DNA of 64,000 nucleotides from Salinispora cortesiana. Its GTDB lineage: Bacteria > Actinomycetota > Actinomycetes > Mycobacteriales > Micromonosporaceae. The notes below the pieces were generated by a model. It worked only from the letters and a program-made list of their open reading frames with translations. It did no database searches and was not told where the DNA came from. Where the stretch lies: the NCBI RefSeq assembly GCF_000484695.1, contig NZ_AXVR01000018.1, positions 24,767 to 88,766 of the forward strand, given 5' to 3'. Shown piece after piece: positions 48,501 through 57,100 of the stretch (its first letter is position 1; every line of letters starts with the position of its first letter). The translations under genes and the position numbers were made by a program.

Positions 48501-51500
48501 GTGGTGCGCTAGTGCTGACCACGTCGACACGGGCGGCGTCGGCGATCTCCGAACGGCTGCTCGCCGAACTGCCCGCGGTCGCGCCGGACGTCCCGGTTGC
48601 GGTCGCCCCGATCCTCGGCAACGCGCGGTCGGCGCGGGCGTTCACCGAAACCGGAGGGTTCTGCGTCGCGACCCGCGGGATGTGGCAGGGGGTCGACTTT
48701 CCCGCCGAGCGGCTGTCGCTGGTGTGGATCAACAAGCTGCCATTCGCGCCGTTCGCCGACCCGGTCGTCGCCGCCCGCCGCGCCGCGGTCGCCCGCCGGG
48801 CCGCTGACACCGGCCATCCGGATCCGGACCGGGTCGCGACCGAGTCGTACTACCTGCCCTTAGCGGCGATGGATCTGCGGCAGGCCGTCGGCCGGCTGAT
48901 CCGGTCAGCCCACCACCGCGGTGTCGTGATCATCAGCGACCGCAAACTCGCCGGCCAGACCGCGCTACGGCGAAGCTACCGGCGGGTGTTCCTCGAGTCG
49001 CTCGACCCCGGGCTGCTGGTCGCCGATCCCGACACGGGGGAGGCCGCCGGTGGGAACCTGACGACGATGGCTGACGGCTGGGAGCGGATCTGGCGGTTCC
49101 TCGCCGACTGCGGAAAGATCACTGCCGCGCGGGCCGACGAGCTGTGCACCGCTGACGCGCTCGCTGAACACACCCTGCTGCCGGCCACCCGCAAGATTCT
49201 CGCCGCCCGCATCGACGACGACACCGAAACCACTGCCCGTGCCGAAGGTAAACTCGGTGACCTGCTCGTCGAACGCTGCTCCCAGATCGCCGGTTACCTG
49301 CGGTTCTCCGACGTCCCACTGCAGCTGCGTGACCAGCAGGAGCAGGTGATCCGCGCGGTCGCCGACAAGGCTGACGTGCTCGCGCTGCTGCCGACCGGTT
49401 TCGGCAAGTCCTACACGTTCCAGCTGCCCGCGCTTGCGTTGACCGGCGTCACCGTCGTCGTGTCACCGCTCGTGGCGTTGATGGCCGACCAGGCCCTTGA
49501 ACTCAACGCCAGCGTCGGCGGCGCCGTCCGTGCCCTCGTCGGGCCGATGGCCGAGTCCAACAGCCGCCGCGGCAAGACCGAGGTCGCTGAACAGCTCACC
49601 GGTGTCCACGACCACGGCATCAAATTGGTCTACATTTCCCCGGAACGACTGGGCAACCGGCGGTTCCAGCAGCTGCTGCGCACCGGGGCGGCCAACGGGC
49701 AGCTGCGGCGGGTCGCCGTCGACGAGGCTCACACGTTTGTGCAATGGGGCGACGACTTCCGCCCCAGCTTCCGCCGCGCCGCCGGTCTGCTGACTGAGCT
49801 GCGCAACCGGCACGGCGTCCGGGTCACTGCGGTCACCGCCACCGCCAACCGTGGGGTGCGCGCCGGGCTGCGCAGCGGCCTGTTCGGTCTGCCCGAGACC
49901 CCGTCCGCCGGTGAACCTCTTGTCACCGTCACCGCGGACCCGCTACGGCCGGAACTTGCGATCTACCGGCGGACGTTCCGGGCCGCCGGTCCGAACGTCG
50001 TCGCTGGGCTCGCCGAAGCGGTCACCTCCGCCTGCGACGACCATGCGATCTTCTACTGCCTGACCGTCCGGGAGGTCGACACGCTGTACACGCACCTGCG
50101 CGAGTTCGTGGGAGAGGGCGAAACCCGGCGGGTGCGCCGCTTCCACGGCCGGCTGTCGGAGGCGGAGAAAGCGGCGGTCCTCACCGAGTTCCGCGACGCG
50201 CCCAAGGACGGGGAGGAGGGGTGGGTTCCGCTACTGATAGTGGCGACCAGCGCATTCGGTCTCGGGGTCAACCGTGGCGACATCCGCTGCGTGTTCGTGG
50301 TCTCCCCACCCACCGACCTCGCCGGGCTGTACCAGCAACTCGGCCGCGCCGGCCGTGACCAGGCCGGCTGTGACCCCGCGGAGATCACCGCACCGTCGTA
50401 CGGGCTCGCCCTAGGCACCGGCCGTGGTTTCCGGACCGTCGCCTGGATGATCTCGCAAGGTCTGGCGAACCCGACCTTGCAGCGCATCGGGAACGCAGTC
50501 GTGGCCGCCGCCCGGGGCGGCGGAGTGCTCAACCCCGACCACGTCGCTGACATCGTCATCGGCCAGGAGGTCGACGCCGGGTGGATGTCGCTCGACGACG
50601 CCCGCAAAGCGGCGACGATGACGATGTACCGCACCGCGGTGATCCGGGCGCTCGCCGCCCTCGACGCGGCCGGAACGGTCGACGACTGCGGCGATTTCCC
50701 GGCGACGGTCACGCTGACTCCGCTCGACGATCCGATCCGCTGCGACGACACCCTCGCCGACGCGGCTGCGGTCGTGCAGCAGCTCGCCGCGACCCGGCCG
50801 GGACGTCACCAGCTCACCGACGTCCACCAACAGCTCGCCGCAGCCGTGACCGGCTACGACGGCCTCGCCGACGACGTCGCCGGCACTTGGGCGCTGCTGG
50901 CGACCCTGCACGACCTCGGCGTCGTCGACGTCTCCCAGGCCGGCAACACCCAGACCCTGGTCTCGGTGCGGATGCTCGACCGGACCGGCCGGCTGCCCGC
51001 TGACTTCGCCACCCGGATGAACGCCCACCGGGCCCGGTTAAACACCGAGCTCACCGCGCTGCGGGACTGGTACGCCGAGCAGGCCCAGTGCGCCAACGTC
51101 GGCTTCGCCGAGTACTTCGGTCAGCCTGGGCAGTCGGTACCCGACGGCACCTGCAGCACCGCCGCGTGCCGCTGCTCCACCTGCTGGTCGTCGAGCGCCG
51201 ACACCACACCGACACCGGTGCTGCTGAACGCGTTGAACACCCCGCGGCCGCGGCCGGCCGCCGACCGTGACGGCGCGCCATACCAGGCGGCGGTCGACCG
51301 TTACCTGCGGGCGCTGCTGTGGGACAACTTCCACGGCCTGACCGCCGGGATGCTGCACCGGGTCCTGCGCGGCGACGAAGCCTACCGCGACAGCCGCTCC
51401 GGTCGGCTACGACCGCTGTGGCCGCAGCTTCTCTACCACCGGCTGCGCGGCGTCGACCCCGGCATGAAGCTCACCCACGTCACCGACGCGCTCGCCCGGC

Positions 51501-51616
51501 TTGAAGCCGCCGGCGAGGCGGCCCTGACAGACGGCGTCCGGGTCTGGCGGCTTCGCCGGCACGTCGACCGTGACAACGCCCGCGCCGCGGCGCGGCAGGC
51601 AGGAGCCGCCCGATGA
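45533..51616 (+). CDS. DEDDh exonuclease - DinG-type helicase - RecQ-type helicase fusion
   Basis: A 2027-residue protein with three enzyme modules. A short winged-helix-like region (about 25-80) precedes a DnaQ-like 3'-5' exonuclease with D109 and E111 in VVDVEAV and H262/D267 in WHDAADDAD. A DinG-type helicase follows: Walker A K411 in APTGTGKS, DEAH at 615, FYVSATLQVSG, and AMDLRQAVGRLIRS. It has KGKRNRLSL where DinG normally begins its Fe-S cysteines, and no Cys ligands, as in exonuclease-fused DinG of Firmicutes. The last third is RecQ-like: K1292 in PTGFGKS, DEAH at 1397, QQLGRAGR at 1601-1608, and a zinc subdomain with C1853, C1874, C1879, C1881 and C1884. The start is uncertain; GTG 45533 has only a weak RBS. 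First gene of a coupled operon. Confidence 0.88.
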   Translation: MSAPHAGAVCRTGGRDGTTDGAVSREQQLARLISDIGPCNSGQVLEAARQRWPAMTQARLQRIAASALGAGLIHDDNGILRAADAPATPIPSGHRSAVTAQVPRAVVVDVEAVVRPTAGHPDGDRRIYQIGAVRLSSDRRWVEEAPRFTAWVRLPDVDWEEQLRSASVRDQYAAQAIPVEQALHDLRDYLADADVLVAYNGTGADFPMLDDAATRAEQPPFGALRRADALYLAHAVWPTARSHRLAELADEVGVGRSGLRWHDAADDADLTARLLRHAADTVSGWDGPLRDLLLAAGAGSPAWDLLTSLLSAPSGRPAADDGLIAQVLADVLGSGDLREPTRRGRAAPENLMVPERLFDRIGHVDPHALALVAAHGSVDRRPAQQHMAELLARQVDAGRDALCEAPTGTGKSLAVLATALDWLASNSRRRVVLATFTKQLQTQLAADITRLAMVVPGLDDVADLVKGKRNRLSLRALVAALTDAVAAAAGASHRDRRNRFAAHPGYRELLVYLVQRLATATSAQQTWVARSVDTADIPIFLAEYISATAGPLMGLWLANVSQESDDYGPGSASPLAHMTDTVGEALANHRLVVANHALLLSNPDAFADDTLLVVDEAHSLEHAATGAASAEVDYRAVEDLVAELRRWFASQRGAPAALGEQIADLEAMLDTEVMPRAAQAVFDATGGEPGNRAATLASPFGGLGGSASARQMLARVERLAVVAGLVYRKLSGHLGSEQMQAASWWERERAASLASRVCSLAEAADQITTDAHAILDPPRPDAGNAAGQPGTPADQPAGSGGDDAPAVDDDESGETEAPVDPLEERLGEVGADDAGPLMPDHSGSASVVSNRVVFATELELEGLSVSARRYAFTVTSAPIELAHDPQWRLARSRFDRIFYVSATLQVSGRWDYIRSRLGLGSDVDAHYLPGPFDLASQARLVCLTDFPSWAEQADGAVRTVAHHLTGYAREVIRPETAGDDGSAATGVFTGGALVLTTSTRAASAISERLLAELPAVAPDVPVAVAPILGNARSARAFTETGGFCVATRGMWQGVDFPAERLSLVWINKLPFAPFADPVVAARRAAVARRAADTGHPDPDRVATESYYLPLAAMDLRQAVGRLIRSAHHRGVVIISDRKLAGQTALRRSYRRVFLESLDPGLLVADPDTGEAAGGNLTTMADGWERIWRFLADCGKITAARADELCTADALAEHTLLPATRKILAARIDDDTETTARAEGKLGDLLVERCSQIAGYLRFSDVPLQLRDQQEQVIRAVADKADVLALLPTGFGKSYTFQLPALALTGVTVVVSPLVALMADQALELNASVGGAVRALVGPMAESNSRRGKTEVAEQLTGVHDHGIKLVYISPERLGNRRFQQLLRTGAANGQLRRVAVDEAHTFVQWGDDFRPSFRRAAGLLTELRNRHGVRVTAVTATANRGVRAGLRSGLFGLPETPSAGEPLVTVTADPLRPELAIYRRTFRAAGPNVVAGLAEAVTSACDDHAIFYCLTVREVDTLYTHLREFVGEGETRRVRRFHGRLSEAEKAAVLTEFRDAPKDGEEGWVPLLIVATSAFGLGVNRGDIRCVFVVSPPTDLAGLYQQLGRAGRDQAGCDPAEITAPSYGLALGTGRGFRTVAWMISQGLANPTLQRIGNAVVAAARGGGVLNPDHVADIVIGQEVDAGWMSLDDARKAATMTMYRTAVIRALAALDAAGTVDDCGDFPATVTLTPLDDPIRCDDTLADAAAVVQQLAATRPGRHQLTDVHQQLAAAVTGYDGLADDVAGTWALLATLHDLGVVDVSQAGNTQTLVSVRMLDRTGRLPADFATRMNAHRARLNTELTALRDWYAEQAQCANVGFAEYFGQPGQSVPDGTCSTAACRCSTCWSSSADTTPTPVLLNALNTPRPRPAADRDGAPYQAAVDRYLRALLWDNFHGLTAGMLHRVLRGDEAYRDSRSGRLRPLWPQLLYHRLRGVDPGMKLTHVTDALARLEAAGEAALTDGVRVWRLRRHVDRDNARAAARQAGAAR

Positions 51617-54012
51617 CGATGACCGCGACACCGACATGGCGACCGTTCCACGATGAACCGCTGTTCACCGACGACCTGCTACGCGACGTCGACGACATCC
51701 CCGACGCGGTACGCGCGGCCATTATCGCCTACCTCGAGCAGGTCGCCGACGTTCGCCGGGCGCCGCTGCACACCACCACCGCGTTCAACGCGCTTCACTT
51801 CGGCTTCGACCTGCAGGCCCGCGGTTACCAGGCCGCCGTCCTCGACCCCGAACTGTTTGTGCGGCTGACCACCGATGCCGCGACGCTGCCGGCGCTGCCC
51901 GTCGGCACGTTCGTGCGCATCGAACGGGGTCAGCAGTCGCTGTGGGCAGAGGTCGTCGCCCGCTTCGGGGCCGCCGACGGCGTCCACCCGGATGGGTGGG
52001 TCCCTGCACGCTTGTCGGGAGCACCGGCGGTCCTCGACGACACCGGCTGCCGGTCGGAACGCGTGATCGTCGACCCGGAAGCGTTCGGCGCACCACTCAC
52101 ACCCCGGGAACGCACCGAACTTCACCGGCTGCGCCAGCGTGGTGTGCTCCTCGACGAGCGTGGACACCTGACAGGACAGGTCTGCTACCCCGGTCCTCGG
52201 CTGGCCGGCCTCGACGACATCGCCCTGTACGCCCACCATCTGCTCACCGCCGGCAAACCACTACTGGTAGGTGGACCGCTCGGCGGTCTGCTGATCGACC
52301 CGCACGACGACGACACCCTCGCCGTAGCGTTGCAGACGGCGCTGCACACGATCGACAAACTGCTGGACGTCGCACCGCACCTGCGTCGATGGGGCGGCTA
52401 CGCCACCCCGGTCGACCGGTACCACCACCGGCGGGAAGACCCCGGCCTGCTGGGCGGGGAAGACCTCGACGACCTGGTCCACACCATCGCACGGTCGGGG
52501 ACCGGACCACGGTTCACCGGTGTATGGCCGTGGCTGGCTGGCAGAGTCGACGAGGTCTTCGCCAACGACCCGGAAGACGTCGACGTCGACCCGTTCGAGC
52601 TCACCGCGGCGGCCGAAGCGGTCGTGCACGCCAACCTCGCCGTCGCCGACCACGCCACGGCAGCCGTCGACGGTTTGCAGCCGAACGGAGTCCACCTGCG
52701 CGTCGACGACCTGTGGCAGGTGGGCGGCGTGTGGCTGGCGCAACCGTCCCCGGTCCCAGCGGACCTGCGCGACGTCGACCCGCTACGACCCCTCGAGCTC
52801 GGCTACCACCAGTCACAGCCGCCGTCCCAGAGCACCGATGACGGTACCGGCGCAACCGATCCGGCCGAAATCCAGCAGCCGACTGACGACACCGGAGCGA
52901 TCACCGGCACCTGCACGGATCAGCGGGAATCCGGTCCGGACCCCGACACGACCGACCCGGAACCGGACGACACCGAGACAGAAGGACCCGCCGGAGACGA
53001 GGTCGTTGTCGAACACCTCGACGACAACATCGCCGTGTGCACCGTGGCGCTGCGACCAATCCACCTCGACAACGACACCCTGCCGGTACCTGACCGGATC
53101 GCCGCCATGCTCGCCGACGGCGCCCTCGTCATCGAACTGCACCACGACGGCGACGACCTCTCCGACGACGAGAGGATCCATACGGTCGAACACGGCGACG
53201 GGGCGCTGACCGGTGTCGCCTGGCCGCTGTCGTTCTACCCGGGGATCAAGGTCATGGTCTCGCTCGCCCGCGGCGCCCGCAGACTGGCCGCTACGACGAC
53301 GTTGCTCGAACGGCCGCTGCCCTACGGTGACGAGTTCCGCTGGGACGCCGACCATCGACTGCTTGCCACCGCCCTCGGAATCGACCTCGACCCCGACCCG
53401 GCACCCGAGGAGACTGACGGCACCAAGCCGGACGCAGACGACGAACCGGCACCGCCGACGGTGCCGGCGAAATACCAGGGGATCGACCCGCTGCGGCGGC
53501 TGATCCTCGCCGCGTTTCGCCGTCACGGCACTGAGGGCACGTTCGGCTCCCGCAGGCTGACCGGCAAACAATTGCTCGGCGTCATGTTCGGCGCAGACTT
53601 CGACAACCCGCCGCTGATGTGGCAGGTGATCTACACCTGTGAACGTCTTGTGGACGCCGGCAAGCTCACCCATGAACCGAACCCGGAACGTCCCGACAAG
53701 CCGGGAAGCGGTGGACCGGACACGTTCGTGTGGTGGCCCAGCCAGTCGGCCCGCCAGCACGCCGACTACGCCGCGGCGCAACAGCGGCACGCGGCGCTGC
53801 GGGAGCGCACCCGCGAGCATTGGGTGCCGCCCAACTGCCGGGCGCTTCCGAGCGGGTACCGCGCCAGCGACCAGGCGAAGGAGAACTATGCCCGGCACGT
53901 CCGGAGAGTATGGGGCCAGCACGCCGACACGAGACTGCCCGACGGGTTCACCTTCGTCAAAGGACACGGCAGGGGAAGTGATCCGGGTCCATTGTGGCTA
54001 CCGCTGGCATGA
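51613..54012 (+). CDS. unknown 799-residue partner protein
   Basis: I do not recognise this protein. It has an N-terminal globular region of about 390 residues (SLWAEVVARFGAADGVHPDG, LTPRERTELHRLRQRGVLLD), then a Thr/Asp/Pro/Glu-rich disordered linker (about 395-460). A second region (about 460-580) reads like a beta-sandwich, with a short acidic linker after it, and a C-terminal part (about 620-740) looks like a winged helix (RRLILAAFRRHGTEGTFGSR, MWQVIYTCERLVDAGKLTHE). No nuclease or ATPase motif is visible. It starts on the stop of the helicase fusion (ATGA), so it is made with it. A DNA-binding or adaptor subunit is the simplest guess. Confidence 0.75.
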   Translation: MTMTATPTWRPFHDEPLFTDDLLRDVDDIPDAVRAAIIAYLEQVADVRRAPLHTTTAFNALHFGFDLQARGYQAAVLDPELFVRLTTDAATLPALPVGTFVRIERGQQSLWAEVVARFGAADGVHPDGWVPARLSGAPAVLDDTGCRSERVIVDPEAFGAPLTPRERTELHRLRQRGVLLDERGHLTGQVCYPGPRLAGLDDIALYAHHLLTAGKPLLVGGPLGGLLIDPHDDDTLAVALQTALHTIDKLLDVAPHLRRWGGYATPVDRYHHRREDPGLLGGEDLDDLVHTIARSGTGPRFTGVWPWLAGRVDEVFANDPEDVDVDPFELTAAAEAVVHANLAVADHATAAVDGLQPNGVHLRVDDLWQVGGVWLAQPSPVPADLRDVDPLRPLELGYHQSQPPSQSTDDGTGATDPAEIQQPTDDTGAITGTCTDQRESGPDPDTTDPEPDDTETEGPAGDEVVVEHLDDNIAVCTVALRPIHLDNDTLPVPDRIAAMLADGALVIELHHDGDDLSDDERIHTVEHGDGALTGVAWPLSFYPGIKVMVSLARGARRLAATTTLLERPLPYGDEFRWDADHRLLATALGIDLDPDPAPEETDGTKPDADDEPAPPTVPAKYQGIDPLRRLILAAFRRHGTEGTFGSRRLTGKQLLGVMFGADFDNPPLMWQVIYTCERLVDAGKLTHEPNPERPDKPGSGGPDTFVWWPSQSARQHADYAAAQQRHAALRERTREHWVPPNCRALPSGYRASDQAKENYARHVRRVWGQHADTRLPDGFTFVKGHGRGSDPGPLWLPLA

Positions 54013-54050
54013 CATCGACGACGTCCCCTCGCCGACGTCGTCGATGTCAT
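54009..54050. terminator. strong hairpin spanning the stop of the 799-residue gene
   Basis: A perfect 17-bp inverted repeat (54009-54025 and 54034-54050, arms beginning ATGACATCGACG) with an 8-base loop; the TGA stop lies in the left arm. No T run follows, so it may be an attenuator, an RNA-processing or stability element, or a protein-binding palindrome that lowers expression of the third gene. Confidence 0.55.
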
Positions 54051-54141
54051 ACCCGCTTGTTCTACTGCGTCTCGCCCGTCCACCGGCCGCCAGCACCGTT
54101 TCCAGCACACAGCCTTCCGCGGATAGGAGTCACACCCCCAG

Positions 54142-57100
54142 ATGAGTGGTCGCCTGCGGCACCGTCACCGTCACCGTCACCGTCACACTTCGGTGCTGAT
54201 CTGCACCTCGGAAGGGTTCGCCGAGCTGGCCGCCGAGGCCACCGACGACGAAGAGCGGCAGGGATACACCGCGAAGGCCGAACTCGCCGCCCAGCTCGAG
54301 CGTCTCAACGACGCGCTGGAGGCGGCATTCAAGGTCTTGACCCCGGAGGAGTTCGCCGACCTCGTCTGGCGCATCCCCAACCCGGAGCGCACTGACTTCC
54401 TGAGCCACCTGCGTGTGCCATCGGCGAGGAAACCCGTCCCGATCGCGGCCGCCAACGGGTTGGCCAAGCTACGTACCTGGACCACCGCAGACCGCAGACG
54501 GGCGGCACGCACCATCACCCGGCCGGTCCTGCGGCGGCTGATGGAACCACTCGACGCGTGGCTGACCGACCGCGATGACGACGCGTTGCGCAAGGCGCTG
54601 GTCGACGACGCCAGCCAGGCCAACGCCGTCCGGCTGATGGTTCTCGTGTTCTGGTACGACCTGCCACAGGTCGTCGCCGCACTGCGGCTTGCGCTCACCA
54701 GCGGACTGGCCCTGCCGACCTGGCCTGCGGAGGTGGTCAACGACATCGCCGCCGCCTGCGCCCGCCTGGAAGTACTGGGAGCCGACGCGATCAGCGACCC
54801 CGGTTCGGACCCAGAAACAGAAGACGGGGCAGACATGCCAGACAGCAGCGAAACCACCGTAGGGTTAGCCGCCAGCCACCACGGTCCCACTGAAACCGGC
54901 GCTCACCGGCCAGACGTCACCACCGCGGTGACGGACGCCGACGTCGAAGGGGGCCCGGCGGCGGACACGACCATCGCAGAACTCGCCGTCCGGTTACGTA
55001 CTACCGTCGACACCGCCCACGATGCCACCCAGCAGATATCCGACGCTCTCGCCGCGTCAAAGCTGCCCGATCAGCACCTGCTCGACCGAATCGCCGAGCT
55101 GGGCACGGTCGTCACGCATGCCCGGGCCGTCCTCGCCGGCCTCGGCGTGGACCCCGACTTCGGTGACGACTGCGCCGAACTCGCCGCCGCGCTCGACCGT
55201 GCCTCAGCCGCACAGGACAAAGACTGCTCAGCACGCGAACAGTTGACCCGGCTGACGCACCTGTCCGGACCCGACACGAGCGCCGACATGCTGGCCGGCG
55301 TCCGACAGCTCGCCCAGCAACTCCTCGACACCGACTGCTGGGACGACGACCAGCGCAACCACGTCACCGCGCTCATCACTTTGCTGCAGATCATCGACGC
55401 CGCCGAAGCCGACGACATCGCGCAGGCGACACACCTGTACTCCACCGCGCAGCAGCACCTGCCCACGGAGCTCGGCCCGGTGCTGGTCGTCGCACTCATG
55501 GGAAAACTGACCGCCAGGACCGACGACACCACCGGCGCACACAACGCCGCCGCCCACCAAGCCGATCCCGCCGAGAGCGTGGACGCGCCGGTGCCAGAGG
55601 CCCGGACTACCTTCGCCGTAGCGGTAGCGACCGCCCCGCCTGCCGTCTCCGACGGCATCGCTGTCAACGAATCGCCGGCCGCCCCGGACGGCACCGCCGG
55701 CAGCGTCGCGCCGGTCACGGCCAACGGCTGCGGTCATGACGACCCCGTGAGCACACGAGACAACGGCACTGGTGCGGCCACAAGGGCGGAGGCGATCGAG
55801 CCCCGCGCCGCCGCCGACGCGGCGGCGCAGGACGGGCCCGGTGACCAGCCCAGCGACGGAGCCGACCTGATCAGTCTGCAGCCAAAGGCGCCGTCTGAGC
55901 AGCATCGGCCAGCTGGCGCACTGCGGAAACCCGACGACGCCGCGGACGACAGCCTCATGGCGTCGCTGCTACGCAGACGGCGCTACTGTCTGGCGTTCCA
56001 CGCCGCGACCGCCCGGGGGAACGTCACCCGCGCCCAGGCGCTGCGCATGCTCACGCTGTCCGAAGCGGTCCGCAGCGAAAGCGGCGCCACTTCGGCCATG
56101 CTGCGCGCCGACCTTGACACGCTCCACGTACACCACTTCGACGGCGACCGCGCCTCCCAGCTGGCGCTGCTCGCCGCCGCCGTGCGCGGGGCGCTGGTGA
56201 CCGCCGACCCGAACGCCGGCACGATCCTGGAGGGCCTGGTCGGCTCTCTGCACGAACTGCCGCACCTGACCCGGGTCGCCGGCGCGATCGGCACCGCCTC
56301 CGCCCGCGGCCTGCTGTCCAGCAGCGCGATCCTCGCCGCGCTCGCCCCGATCGCAGGAGCCGACCAGAGCATCGCCACCGCCGTCGAGGCCGCCGCACAG
56401 GCACGCGACCGGCTGCGGACCGTGCGGTTCGCCCGCGCGCAGCAGATCGCCGACCGCTGGTGGTCTGCCGACGGGCTCATCGGCCAAGTGCTCGACATCG
56501 CCGCCCACGACCGTCGCGTCGACATCGACGTCGCCGTCGAACGGCTGCGCAAGTTCGCCCGCCGGGAGGCAATCGTCGAGGAACTGATGCGTGAAGACGC
56601 CCAGATCCGGGCGAAGAACTCCCGGCCGCTGGAAGGTGCGGCCCGTCGGCGCCTCACCGACCACGCGCGTGAATGCCTCGACGCCGTCGGCGCCTGGGTC
56701 GACGCGGTCCGGGCGAACCCGGACGCGGCCCGAGACAGCCTTCAGGTACCCCCGCAACTGGCGGAGCTGCGCAACGAGGTCCGCGCCGGATGGGTCGACG
56801 CCGACATCGAACTGCGCGACACGGCGGGCAGCGACGATGTTCTCCTCGCCGCCGCGGCGGCTGCCTGCCGGGAAAGCGTTGCCCGCAGTGTCGAGCTGCT
56901 CGACGGAACCAGTCTCAGCGGGACCGAACCGGACCCGAACATCGTCCTCAACCGGGAGCTGCTGCGCAGCCCGGCCCTGCCGGTCGACGCGAAACTGAAC
57001 CCCGCCAGGCCGGTGACGATCACCGACATCGAGTCAGCGGTGGCGATGTCGTGGGCGGCCGCGTTCGACGCCCGGCTTGCCATCGAGGACTACGGCGCGG

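Noticed and set aside
52813..53967. 384-codon minus-strand frame opposite the 799-residue gene
   Set aside because: It has no recognisable motif and shadows a gene fixed by ATGA coupling to its neighbour.
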